A stretch of DNA of 64,000 nucleotides. Origin: Podocnemis expansa (lineage: Eukaryota; Chordata; Testudines; Podocnemididae). The notes under the pieces are model-generated. The model made no database searches. It was not told the DNA's origin and was given only the letters and a program-made list of their open reading frames with translations. The stretch covers positions 59,750,981-59,814,980 of the forward strand of contig ML681963.1 of the NCBI GenBank assembly GCA_007922195.1, in the 5' to 3' direction. This document shows, in pieces, positions 43,124-53,626 of the stretch. Within the stretch, counting starts at the first letter, position 1. Each line of letters starts with the position of its first letter. Both the position numbers and the translations under genes were made by a program.

Positions 43124-44886
43124 TTAACCAGCCCCCCAGGGGTCATGAGTGGTACCCAAGAAGGCAGAGGTCTCTGATGGGAAAAGGGTGCCGCACCTGA
43201 ATGGCAGATCAAGGGCCACCTGTTGGGAGGCCTGGGGCACCCTGGCTTTCCGTAGCCGTGCTGCATGGTGCAGGGTCACAGCCGAGGCCATAGTGCGAGC
43301 CGTTGCATCCACTGTGTCCCAGGCTGACAAGAGGAGGTCCTGGAAGGCTATTTTACCCTCCTCCAGGAAGGCATCATGTGCTTCCCTCACCTCTAGTAGT
43401 AGTAGATGTCTAAATTTGTTTATTGACTCCCACACGTCCAACATATATCTGCCCATCAGGGCCCGATTATTCATGACCTGCAACTGGAAGGCCGAGGAGG
43501 TGTATATCTTTTGGCCCAGTAACTCTAGCTCCTTGGCATCCCTCGATGTTGTGAGGGGACTGCGGGGAGCCTGTCCTGGCCCTACGGCTGTTTCCACCAG
43601 TTCATGAGGTGGGACCAGGTGGTGGGTGAGTGAGGGGAACTCTGACCCCGGTACTTGGTACTTGAGGCCCACTGTATCTGAAACCGGGGAGATGGAACCC
43701 CGGTTTTGCCAGCAGGACGAGGCCAAGTCCGAAACGCTGGGGCGAAGGGGAACTGTGACCAGTTTTGCCAAAGAGAACACCAGCCCGAATAAGGCGTCAG
43801 TGAGCGCTTTGGAGGATTGGACCTCCATTCCCAAGTGGGCTGAGACATGGAGCAGGAGGTCAAAATGCACCAATAGATCCCCCATGTAAGAGCACGGCAC
43901 CAGGTTTAAAGCCCTCACCGGTGCCGAATGGGACGGCACTGGTGTGGTTACAGGGGTCTTCTGTGGGGACCATTCTTGGGGGTGGTACCGAAAGGTTGAC
44001 AGCGCTGCAGGCCGGCGCCGGGGCCATTTGTTGCCCTTTGAGGCCCCTTCCCCCAGGCTGGAAGAGGGGGAAGCGTCTTGGGACCCTCAGGGCAGTACCG
44101 GGGATGGCATGGTGATATGGTCCTGGGGAGATGGCTCCATGGTACTGGGACTCAAAGAGGCCCTTTGTGCTGTGCCCAGACCTTCGAAATGAAGGCTGGT
44201 TTTCCCCTTCTAGCAGGCACTGGAGAGGGAGTTGTGGGCAGTAGGAGGAGCGCCCTCGCTGCCTCGACTGCCTCTGGGGTTGTTGGGATCAGTACCGACC
44301 CTGACCAGTCCTGAGGGGAGCCCTGTGTCAAAGACGTGGAGCTGTGTCGGTGCAGAGGTACCAAAATTGGTACTGAGCTGGTCCTGCGTCCCCTATCAGC
44401 AGAGTGCCGGGCGGGTTCTGGTGCGGAACTGGCATGCGGTACTGCAGGAGACCTCAAGGCCTTGGGGGAAGAGTGCTGAGCCTGCTCGGAGGCCAGGGCA
44501 CAGCACCTTTGCTCCCCGTCCTTGATTGTCCTTGGTTTAAAGGACTTGCAGATGAAGCAAGCAGTGACTGTGTGGCTTTCATCCAGGCACAGAAGGCACT
44601 TCTTGTGGGGATTGTCCTGTGGGAAGGCCTTGCCGCATTCGGCAAAGGGTTTAAACCCCGGCATGGCTGACAGCGTAGGAGCGCAATGTTGTGGCCTGAG
44701 AGGGGAAACTTTCTTCAGTGGATCTAGGTCCACGAGTAGGTGCTCCCAATTGAGCGAAAGGTTCATAAAGCGAACAAAGAGACAGGCTGCTTGCGAAGCG
44801 CAAGGAGCGGGCAGTTCCACAACCAATGCTAAGATGGAAGAAATGAAATTGGGGAGGGGCTGGACGGCAGCCACAAATATAGCCAC
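43124..44886 (-). pseudogene. DIRS gag-like protein, two broken frames
   Basis: First frame 44886-44152 (244 codons): Cys84, then C97-x2-C100-x4-H105-x4-C110-x2-C113, a zinc-binding-like cluster followed by a basic CKSFKPRT. A Ser/Pro/His-rich stretch follows. Second frame 43939-43124 (271 codons), in a different register, has the DIRS gag core: LELLGQKIYTSSAFQLQVMN, NRALMGRYMLDVW, WDTVDATARTMASAV, HHAARLRKA and DLPFRCGTLFPSETSAFL. It then stops early, where DIRS gag normally continues into the overlap with pol. Gag would package element RNA. Confidence 0.75.
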
Positions 44887-45020
44887 AGGGTGGTGCTGGG
44901 GGCCGTGGCCACCTGCCCTCTTCTGACAGGCTAGGGCAAAAAGTTCCGACCAATTGGGTGCTCCGGCATGGAAACACCTATTACTGAAAGTATCTGAGCA
45001 GCGCTCGAAGAAGAACTTTT
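44870..45020. repeat. DIRS inverted terminal repeat, right
   Basis: Complement of the left repeat. Because gag is on the minus strand this is the 5' end of the element; a CACAAATATAGCCACAGGG segment mirrors the TATA-like region of the left repeat. Confidence 0.75.
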
Positions 45021-45901
45021 GGTTTCTTAAGTTGTGCGTATGTGTAAGGGGAGAGAATTAGAAGAAAGGAATTTGTTGTTGTTCCCACCTTGAAAACTAC
45101 TGTGTGTTCAAAGAACTGAAACACTGTAACTCATTGCTTAGAGCTAAATAATTGAGTCTGCCTAAGAGCGCTTGGATAAAGATGCAGTTATCATTGTTTG
45201 ACCAAATTGGTTTGATTTCCTTGAAAATGCCCAATAGGAATTAGTTTTGGAAGGAGTTTGCAGGTGAGGCTCAGTTTGCCCTGGGCACTTGGATAGCTTT
45301 GCTTGTGGAAGCATTTAGAGGAGAATACATTCAAAGAACCCAGAAGCAGCTGTGTGGCTAAAATTAAAATGTTGTTTTCTTGTATTGTTTTTGCCTAGTT
45401 TCCTGTTTCAAACTCTGGAATTGTCTATGAGAACAAATGGGCGGGGGAGCGAGTGGGTCGAGGGGGTGAAACCGAGCTCAAAAATTTCTGGTTTGCTTTT
45501 TACAGCTTGGAAGCACCAGATATGTGCAATAAAAGGGGCTGTGACTAAGCCATCTCTGAAAATCTCTTTTTTATATTTATATCTTTTTCATTTAGTTTTT
45601 TTTTTAATCAAATGGATTTTCTTTGTGTATTTATGGCTTAAGAGAGGGATTGCTATTGTATCCCTTTCTCTCCAGCTTTCTCCCTGGAACTTAGAAGGCC
45701 TAATTCTCCAGTGGCTGATACATACCATAGCAAATGAAAGAGAGATGATTTTACACGGGTGTAGATGAATACACAGTGGAGAATCAGACTCAAGATCTCC
45801 TCCACAGCAGAGTAGAAAATTTAAAAAAAAAAAAAAATGTAAACATAGTTGATTTTGGCTACTTCCTGCAACCAAAATCAATTACACACACACGCGTGCG
45901 C

Positions 45902-45934
<33 letters not shown>

Positions 45935-46059
45935 AATTTTGAGTGGATAGAGTGGTGATGCCTGCTGGGAAGCCAAACAAAAAAAAATGACTTTCATTGG
46001 AAGAGCTTATTATTATTATTTGCAGACTTTTCGATAGTGCTTTTCCTTGTAGGATAAAA
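45021..46059. other. Unassigned except for a microsatellite
   Basis: No exon or repeat family recognised. It includes the compound microsatellite at 45883-45930 and a short TTATTATTATT run near 46009. Confidence 0.4.
45883..45930. repeat. Palindromic compound microsatellite
   Basis: (AC)n, then CGCGTGCGCG, then (TG)n, then (TA)n. It can fold into a cruciform and contains alternating purine-pyrimidine runs suited to Z-DNA. Confidence 0.9.
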
Positions 46060-46205
46060 ATCACCTTACATATAGTAATGAGTTTATCCTCATCAGACCT
46101 CCATTAGGTAGTGAAATATTACTCAGTTCAATAAAGAGGGAACCGAGGCTCAGAGTACTGAATGGATTTGGCTATGGTCCCATGAAAAGTCTGTGGCAGA
46201 GGAAC
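46060..46205 (+). mobile_element. MIR-like SINE fragment
   Basis: AGAGGGAACCGAGGCTCAGA, GAATGGATTTGGCTATGG and GTCTGTGGCAGAGG follow the order of the 3' half of MIR (AAACTGAGGCTCAGAG, then TTGCCCAAGGTC, then GGCAGAG). Confidence 0.55.
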
Positions 46206-46572
46206 ATGGGGCAGATGAGGGCAGGTTCTGTTACATTTTTCTTCTTTAATCATGTTTCTCTGGTCAGGTGTTGTGCTTTAGGCTCAAATATCTATTGAAG
46301 TCTAACAGCCCATCCAATCTGGTATCCTATCTTGAGCAATGGTTTATACCAGTTGCTATGAAAGAAGATGCAAAACCCCATAATAGTTTGCAAAGCTTGC
46401 CGTATTCTTCCATATGATCTTTGTTTGAGCAAATGAAGCAAGTATATTTATATTATGTAATAAAATGAAAGGGACTATTCAAAATAAAGGAACAGGTCAA
46501 CCAACACACTGAAATTCCATATTTCAAAACACTACACAATCATTAAAGCCTTATAACTTTTCTATGGGGTAA

Positions 46573-46690
46573 ATCAATCAAATCATAGGGTTGGAAGGGA
46601 CCTCATGACATCATCAAGTCTAACTCCCTGGGGCTTGAACCCAGGCTCTTTTGCATATTAAGCAGAGGTTCTAACCACTCATATAGCTGT
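46573..46690 (-). mobile_element. tRNA-derived SINE with CR1-like tail, minus strand
   Basis: AATCAAATCATAGGGTTGG and GACCTCATGACATCATCAAG (tail in reverse), then the complement of a B box (GGCTTGAACCCAGG) and A box (GTTCTAACCACTCATATAGC). Same family as 38015 and 53500. Confidence 0.8.
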
Positions 46691-46800
46691 ATGAAATGAA
46701 GTGACTTGCCAAACAAGTCTTTGGCAAAGATGGGAACAGAATCCAGGAGCCCTGACTCCTCCAAGTCCTTTGTTGTCATTAGAGCACATCACCTCTCAAT
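46690..46800 (+). mobile_element. MIR-like SINE fragment, 3' end
   Basis: GAAGTGACTTGCCAAACAAG, GATGGGAACAGAATCCAGGA and GCCCTGACTCC match the MIR 3' order. The tRNA SINE lies on one side and a hAT MITE on the other. Confidence 0.5.
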
Positions 46801-47097
46801 CAATGTTCCCTCTAAGCTGCGCGGCCGTGCGGCCCACCACAGCCCACCCCGCGCAGGGAAGGCTGCTGGCCGCACATGGCCGGCAGCCAGAGTCCCTGCA
46901 TAGAGCTCCTCTGCAGCTGGGAGTTTTGAAATCTCCCGCCCAGAGAAGCTCTAATGGAGCATGCCCAGAATATCTGGGGGGGACTGCCAGGATCGGGCCC
47001 GTGGGGGGGCAGGATCTGGCCTGCGTGGGGCTGGGGGGCCCCGTGCAGCGAGCAACAGGAGTTGCTCAGCTGCTGGTGGCTGTTAGAGGGAACACTG
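46801..47097. mobile_element. hAT MITE, family 3, 297 bp, GC-rich
   Basis: Termini CAATGTTCCCTCTAAGC and GTTAGAGGGAACACTG. A perfect 8-bp duplication CTCTCAAT lies at 46793-46800 and 47098-47105. Confidence 0.9.
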
Positions 47098-47105
47098 CTC
47101 TCAAT

Positions 47106-47924
47106 TACAGATTAATCAGAAGCATCAAAAGTTGTGTGTTGTGTCCTGAATTCCCAGGTGAGCCACACTGTGAGGGTCACACCAGTGGTTTGAACTTTGG
47201 CCTGTCAAGAATGTCCTAAAACTAATGAAACCAGAAAGTGGAGTGTGTTCTCTCTGCCTCTTAGAGTCAACAGAAAAGACCAAATCTAAAACTGTTATGC
47301 TTCTAAATCAGCTTTTCATATCAGCAGTCACCTTGACCATCATTTCAGATGCACTAGGTTTGGTCTGACGTGGTGAAAGACACAGGTACAGTAGTCAGAT
47401 AAGAGAATGCATCCCTGAAAAATACAGCCATCCCTGAATAATTCATACAAAGGGGCTATACTTACATTTGTGGGTTTGTTTTTTATTCTTCAGAAATAAC
47501 TTGTTTGTGAGTGAAATACATTGAACAATTTTGGTGCTGTGAGAGGTACATTAGTAATTTCTGAGTATGTTTCCTGAGTCCTCAGAAAGGTCACTGGGAT
47601 CTCCATTGCGTACGGTCTGGAGCCTGTTACAGTTCTCTCTTACAATTTAATCTGCTGCCTGGATGGCCTCCAGTGTACAAGCAACCGACAGTTATACAGT
47701 CTTTGGAATTGATTTCCTGGAATTGTGAGAAGCCTGTTTGGCCTCCAGATGACAGATGTGTGTTTTGAGCATTCAATGGAGCAAGATGCTTTGCAGAGAT
47801 GAGAGAAAGCTTGCCTCAATTCCGCATTTTCAATTAGCTTTTTAATCTTTCTCTAGATTTGTGTGGGATAAACTCATTGTCACATTCTAATGGCCCACTG
47901 AGTGGGCATCATTAATAATCCTTT
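47106..47924. other. No recognised feature
   Basis: Unassigned DNA. Confidence 0.35.
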
Positions 47925-48340
47925 GTCGTTCTCTAGCACTTGTCATCTGTGGATCACAAAAAAGGTTTATAAATGTTCATTAAAACAAACATCTTTGCAA
48001 GGTAGATAACTTGAGTCATTATAATTATTTTACAGATGAGGAAACTGAAAACGGAAGCACAGAGAAATTACCTGTCAAAGTTTACACAGTGTGGTTGTGT
48101 CTTCATTCGGGGGAAAAAAGTGTATTTTTAACCTTATGCTTCACCTCAGAGAGCTAACTTTAACTGCAGCTGCCTTATCTTCACTAAGATTGTAACATGG
48201 AATAATTTCCATGGATTAAAAAATATATATATATATATTTTTTTTTTTTGGTAGGATAGGCCCTAATGAGTGGCAAAGCTAACAGAAGGACCCAGGAGCC
48301 CTGATGGCTTGTTCCCTGCTCTAAGCATTTAAGTTCCTCC
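47925..48340 (+). mobile_element. MIR-like SINE split by a small insertion
   Basis: ATTTTACAGATGAGGAAACT, GAAGCACAGAGAAATTACCT and ACACAGTG are classic MIR 3' motifs up to about 48094. After an AT-rich insert with an (AT)n/T run (about 48095-48270), GAGTGGCAAAGCTAACAGAA and GACCCAGGAGCCCTGATGG complete the MIR 3' end. Confidence 0.6.
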
Positions 48341-48847
48341 CAGTAGTATTATATATATTCCAAACATTCTTAAAACTGGGTGCTGTTCTCTTCTCTTGCT
48401 ACACATAACAGCAAAGATCACATCTAAGATCAAGGACTATGTGGGCAAGGTTTTCCTTATGTTTGTGGAAGGAGTCTTAGTAGTAGATGTGCAAGGTTCT
48501 AAAATATATGAAAAAAGTTGCCTGAAAACAGTGGCCCAATATGAAATGAGTTAGTGATGCCAGTCTTGTACTTGGCAGGACAGGAATCTGAGTAAATAAC
48601 TAATAGTTCTAATTATTTTCTTTGTTTACAGTCTCACTGGAGTGGTTAATACTGAATGGGACATGAAAGCTGAACTTTTCTGTCACCCCTCTAAATGGTC
48701 CTCTTAGGGCAGAAGCCAGGAAGCAGGGTGGTGGTATGTGTCAGAAGCTTAGCTTGCTGCTATCCAGGCTATTCTCATTTTGTGGAAAAATAGAGCACTT
48801 CAGACATGCAAGGATGTCAACCCAACAACTTTCACAAACACTAAATT
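48341..48847. other. No recognised feature
   Basis: Unassigned DNA. Confidence 0.35.
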
Positions 48848-50097
48848 CACTAAAACTTTATTCAAGGGAAAAATGATTGGTTTATTTGCATCCTTTGCGG
48901 ACACTGGCTAGAATTTCACTACAACCATGAGGTATGATGTGGGGGTGGGGCAGGAAGGTATTAAACAATTTTTATCTTTTGGTTTTATTTGTAATAGATG
49001 TTAAAAACAAAAAAACCATATACAGGCTTTTGCTGTAAAGACTGCTAAAGTCTGTATCCTGTTTTTCCATTTCCCCCTTCTTTTCCTTTCCAGTTTGGGC
49101 TTTTAAAAATGGAACTGAAATCTTCAAACTAGCTTCTAGTTTAAGAAGAAGCCAGGTCCTTCTACTCTATAGAACTTCTGAGCCCTAGTCTACACTTACC
49201 TGGATTTCGGTGACAGTTGACAGCAGAGACACAAGGTACATAAAATATCTTGTGTATCTGCCAGTGACTGTCTAAGCTTCAGGGTCGCACTCGGAAAGCT
49301 GACTGCAAATGGCCTGTGGTTGGCTTTCAGCTACTTAGGGGGTAGGATTTATGGAGCCAACTTCCAGAGCACAGCAGTGAGTTCATACTCGCTGCTGAAT
49401 CTCGCCTAGAATGTCAGGCTGATTGCCACCACCAGTGTATAGATATAGCCTCAATGTCACAATTGTGCTCCAGAAAGAAGCTGCAATTTTCCTTTGAAGA
49501 ATCAATGAGTGCTATCAAAGAGAAAAGTGCTCCTTCCTGCATAACCTGGTCATAATAAAGCCTCACAACACTGCTGCCATAGCCCACTAATACAGTGCTT
49601 GCGACCCAACAATTACATCTTTGAACAATGCTTTTTATTTGGTGGTGCATTTGGTGGCAGCAGTAGGGGGTGCTGCAACCCAATACCTGAAGGTCTGCGA
49701 CCCACATATATTGTTGGGTTGCAGGCATAAATTATCTTTTTTCAACTGGGTCCAAGAAAAAAGTTTGAAAACCGCTTTATTAGTGGGCTAAGGCAGCAGT
49801 GCTGTGAAGCGTTATGATTTTGAAGATTTCAGTTCCATTTTAAAAAGCCCAAACTGGAGAGGAAAAGAAGGGGGAAATGGAAAAGCAGGATGCAGACTTT
49901 GGCAGTCTTTACAGCAAAAGTCTGTATATGGTTTTTGTTTTTAACATCTTTTACAAATAGTACCAAAAGACAAAAATTGCTTAATACCTTCCTGTCGCAC
50001 CCCCATATCACACTTAATGGTTGTAGTGAGATTCCAGCCAGTGTCCTCAGAGGATGCAAACAGGCCAATTATTTTTCCCTTGTATAAAGTTTTAGTG
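48848..50097. repeat. Long inverted repeat, ~280-bp arms
   Basis: The left arm 48848-49128 is the reverse complement of the right arm 49819-50097 at roughly 90% identity or better by eye (for example GATGTTAAAAACAAAAA against its complement). A second complementary pair lies inside: 49559-49594 and 49779-49812 share AGCCCACTAATA and CACTGCTGCC. The inner pair adjoins the right arm but is separated from the left arm by about 420 bp, so a later insertion at 49129-49549 is likely. The loop (49595-49778) has GTTTGAAAACCGC, like the hAT end at 6366. No coding capacity; family unknown. Confidence 0.8.
49129..49549. other. Probable insertion within the left arm
   Basis: This sequence has no counterpart in the right arm, where the flanking segments are joined. 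It includes CCCTAGTCTACACTTACC. No clear termini. Confidence 0.4.
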
Positions 50098-51485
50098 TGT
50101 CTGTGACTCATAGCAGTTACTTTGATGGCTGCCCCTCCCGAGCCATCATTAAAGTACATAGAACATGTGAAGTGAACAATGGCTCCCTCACCTTAACTAG
50201 ATGGCCCCTTCACCTTAACTAGATGGCCCCCTTGAACTCAACTGGATGGTTGTTACCACCCTCGGGGCCCATTGTTACCACTCTGGGGGCCCATTGCAGG
50301 GCTTGGTGTAGGCGGGCTCTGCCTAACTGCAAGGTTCTGCAGGGCATGACTCATACCCCCATTGTTCCCCACATTCCCTGTAATCAGGGAAAGGCGGGAA
50401 ATAGTCTTTAAAAGCTGAGGTTCTGGGGTGCTCAGGCAGGACGGTCTTCAACATCTCGCCTGGCCTGATCAACCAGAAGCTGCCTCCTCCGCTCATGAGT
50501 TCCCCCTAGAGCGTTATCAACGAGTTTCCTCCACGAGTACAACTGCTGGCTGATTACGAGTCTCCATTCTCTTGCCTGTAATGCTGCTGCCTCTGCTGTT
50601 AATAGAACTGGTAAGAGTCTGCCCTGCAGTCTCTCTTTAAGGTATTTTACTTCTTTATTGCTGCTTTAAAACTGCTTTCCCCAGCTTTACAGGCTTGTGT
50701 GTGTGTCTTTCTGTTTATTTCCCACTTCAGTGTGTATGTTAGGAGCTCCCTGTGTCTGTAACTGCCTCTTGCTACTTTGTTTCACTCAGTGTATCCCTTT
50801 TCCTTCTGGGTTGTTTGAACTTGCTTTAAGAGTATCATTGTGTTTTGCAACATTGTATAAAGTTAACTGGTAGCCTTAGAAGTCTTAAGTTAGCTGTTAA
50901 GATTGTTTCCTTTAGTTTGTAGCCTTTAGAATTGTTTGGTTAAGTTGCCTTTGCCCTCCCCTCTGTAACCTCCTGGACTTAAGTAAACCTTTTTCTCTTT
51001 AACCTTACTTGTTCCCTCTTCATTTCTGGGATCCCCGGTGCGCCTCAACTTTCCTTCTGTCCCTGTGGCTCTCCCTGCCCCGCTACCCTTGCGGCTCTCT
51101 GCGGCTCCCGGCTCCTGAGCCGCTCCCTCGGCCGCTGCCAGTTCCCCCGATCCCCGCCGGACTCTCTAGCAGCCCCGCCACTTTTTCCCCCGCTCCCGCG
51201 GCAGCCCGCCAGCCCCCCCCGTCCTCCGCCGCTTTCTGCGGCTCCCTCACTGCTCCCACCGCTCTTTCTGCGGCTCCCCGTGGGCTCTCCGCCATTGCCA
51301 CTGCTTCTCTGCAGCTCCCCCAGTAGCCCCACCACTTTTTCCTGGCTCCCGCCGGGCTCCTCAGCTGCCATGCCGGCCCCTTTACTGGCTGCCACTGCCT
51401 GCAGCTGCCCCGACCCCTACTCTGCCGGCTCCGCCACTTTCCGCAACTCCCCGGCTCCCAGCCGCTTTTCTGCGGCGTGCCGGGC

Positions 51486-51760
51486 TCTTCTGCCTTCCTC
51501 GCTAGCTGCCGCTTCCCCCGAACCCCTTCTGCCNNNNNNNNNNTTCTGCCTTCCTCGCTAGCTGCCGCTTCCCCCGAACCCCTTCTGCCTGTTTCCCCCG
51601 AACCCCTTCTGCCTTCCCCGCCAGCCGCCGCTTACCCCGAACCCCTTCTGCCTTCCCGCTGCCGGCGCTTCCCCGAACCCCTTCTGCCTTCCCTGCCAGC
51701 CGCTTTCCCGAACCCCTTCTGCCCTCCCAGCTACTGTTCCCCCAGACCCTTCTGCCTTCC
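51486..51760. repeat. GC-rich tandem array, ~35-55-bp units
   Basis: About six units containing CCCGAACCCCTTCTGCCTTC with GCTAGCTGCCGCTT or GCCAGCCGC variants. Includes the 10-N gap. Confidence 0.85.
51534..51543. other. Assembly gap of 10 N
   Basis: Ten undetermined bases in the tandem array. The ~44 bases before it recur directly after it, so the unit count is unreliable. Confidence 0.95.
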
Positions 51761-52318
51761 CTACCAGTTTGCCCCCCTCTGCCTCCCTTGCGAACCCCTG
51801 AATCCCCTTTCAGCCCCTCCTGCTTCTCCCCATTGCCCACACTCCCATGCACCTACAGCCCCTCTCCTGCCTCTGTCCCCTTACCCCAACCCCCAAGCAC
51901 CTCCTCACCCTGCTGCCTTTCAACACCCCCCCCCACTTGCCTTCACTCCTCTTCAGGCCCAAGCTTCCCTGTTACTTATCTTCTGTGCCACTGCGGCACA
52001 CTAATTTGCATTGTACCCCCCCCCCTTTTCCTATAGTGTATTAAAGTAGCCTTTAGGTTATAGTGAGTAGGGCTATAGTGTTAGTAGGTTAGTTGAAGAA
52101 CCCGATTGTTCCCCAACCTGTCCCCACTCCCCAAAGTTAGGTATCCCCCCCCCGACACTTTACAGAGACCACTGTGACAAACACGACATACACCAACCAC
52201 CGCTCACCTTACCCTATACTCATTTTAATAAAGTGTACCCCAAATCTACCCTGTACCCCACGGGTGCAGTGGTTGCCCCCCAAGATCCTCAAATCTCCGA
52301 ACCTGCTGGCAGGGTCAT

Positions 52319-53499
52319 AGTGAATTTGGTACTGGTGAAAGTGTTGGGTTGACATCCTTGTATGTCTTAAGTGCTCTGTTTTTCCACAAAATGAGAACCA
52401 GTGCACTAATATACCCACTGTTGTGATTTTGTCCTGTATTACAGTGGGTTGAAATCTAGTTCCAGAATCTGACCAGTTTTCTCTCATTCCAGTACTGTCA
52501 AAAAATTTGGCTCTTTTCATATAGCTGGGCAATGCTTTGTGCTGTGGATAAAAAAACAGACAAACAAACAAACAAAAAAAACCCAAACCAAAAACAGGAT
52601 TCCCCTTCTGAAAAGCGACCTCCCCCCCCCCCCAACCAACAATGTTTTTTATTTTTTGTTTGTTCTTTGTTTTGATTTCTTGATTTCTTTGGGTAGCTAA
52701 ACCTGCTTTTATCTTTTTATTCCCTTCACTTTTTGAAGTTCATTCTCAAATGTGTATTGTGTTAATATAAAACTAAATACATTATAGTAAAAACATTCAG
52801 CAATAATTCATCTGTGAATAAAAATTTTTGTTGTTTTTAAAAAGTTAAAAATGAAGTTCCGATAATGTCAGGGTTCTTGTTAGGGCTGCTAGGAGACAGT
52901 AATAAACTTACAGACCTGAGTGGAAGCCAGAAAGGAAAGTATGATGTCATAGGTTATTGAAGAGAGGTAAAACTGGTGGGTGGAATCAGCTGTTGTTGGT
53001 TATTGAAGGGAGAGGAGTGGATGGATTTGTCATCTGTGAGGGATGGACTTTGTTAGAAATTAGTGAAAGCTGGTGATCAATAATGCAAATAGGAGATTTA
53101 TGTTTATTTAGTACCAAACATCTGTGTATGCATTTGTTTGAGTTAATATATGTAAAGTGAAAGGAAAAAAGTGATTAGAGAGCCTGATGTAATGAGAAGA
53201 GGTAATTCTTCCAAAGTAAAGTGTAAGCATTGTCAAGTGGCAAGACAAAGAATTCAAACTCATCTCAAAAAGAAAGTTAGTTTCTTCAGTTTCTGCAAAG
53301 AACAAATGAATAAAACTTTGTCTATTGAATATGAGTTGGTGTTGCAGGTGAGTCTCCAGTGTCATGTGAGACAGAAATGTAGCCATAATGAAAATGTAAT
53401 TCCTTGTTCCACATATTCCAGAGGCTCTTAAACAGCGGTTTCCTTTTAAGAGCAGTCTCTGTTCATTCTTGATAACTAAAATATGACAGATCAATTGGC
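52319..53499. other. No recognised feature
   Basis: Unassigned DNA with CAAA and C homopolymer tracts near 52560-52632. Confidence 0.35.
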
Positions 53500-53626
53500 A
53501 ATAGTGTAGTGGCTAACACCTCTGCTTAACAGGCAGAAGGTCCTGGGTTCAATTCCCAGGGGGTTGGACTCGATGATCTCACGAGGTCCCTTCCAGCCCT
53601 ATGATTTGATTTGATTTGATTTGAAT
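53500..53626 (+). mobile_element. tRNA-derived SINE with CR1-like tail, best copy
   Basis: ATAGTGTAGTGGCTAACACC (A-box region), CTGGGTTCAATTCCCAGG (B-box region), GGTTGGACTCGATGATCTCA, GAGGTCCCTTCCAGCCC and a (TGATT)n-type 3' end. Least degraded of the three copies. Confidence 0.85.

Larger units (their letters stand above)
39471..45020 (-). mobile_element. DIRS-type retrotransposon with gag but no recognisable pol
   Basis: Inverted terminal repeats: left about 39471-39630, right about 44870-45020. They share ATTCAGTAATAGGTGTCTCC/ATTACTGAAAG-type ends and a GGAACTTTTTGCCCTAGCC segment. A second copy of the terminal sequence (TTCTTCTTCGAGCGCTGCTT at 39745) lies just inside the left repeat and is complementary to the extreme right end, like the internal complementary region of DIRS elements. 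Gag is on the minus strand (43124-44886). The 3.1 kb where reverse transcriptase, RNase H and tyrosine recombinase should follow has none of their motifs. Confidence 0.75.
50123..52318 (+). mobile_element. LTR-like repeat, copy 2, with expanded GC minisatellite
   Basis: Colinear with 34206-35852: TGATGGCTGCCCCTCCC start, AACTAGATGGCCCC repeats, TTTAAAAGC near 50410, and CCGGCTGA-like and CTTGCCTGTAATGCTG segments. TAAGTAAACC stands where copy 1 has the polyadenylation signal, and the end is CTGCTGGCAGGGTCA. The GC-rich segment is much longer here (51045-51780), owing to a tandem array. I found no target duplication. Pro/Ala/Ser-rich frames in it are compositional. Confidence 0.5.

Noticed and set aside
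43149..43607. 152-codon plus-strand frame
   Set aside because: Antisense shadow of the DIRS gag frame.
49595..49778. Independent hAT MITE in the loop of the inverted repeat
   Set aside because: One end resembles a hAT terminus, but the flanks are inverted, not direct, repeats, so no target duplication supports it.
51009..52004. Pro/Ser/Ala-rich frames on both strands
   Set aside because: Tandem GC-rich array with a 10-N gap; repeats of the same unit, no conserved protein.
34206..52318. The two LTR-like repeats as ends of one provirus
   Set aside because: They are about 16 kb apart, contain no retroviral coding DNA between them, and copy 1 has its own flanking GTTAATT repeat in a CR1/L3 host.
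53500..53626. Functional tRNA gene
   Set aside because: A/B boxes are present but the cloverleaf is not intact and a CR1-like tail follows; it is a SINE.
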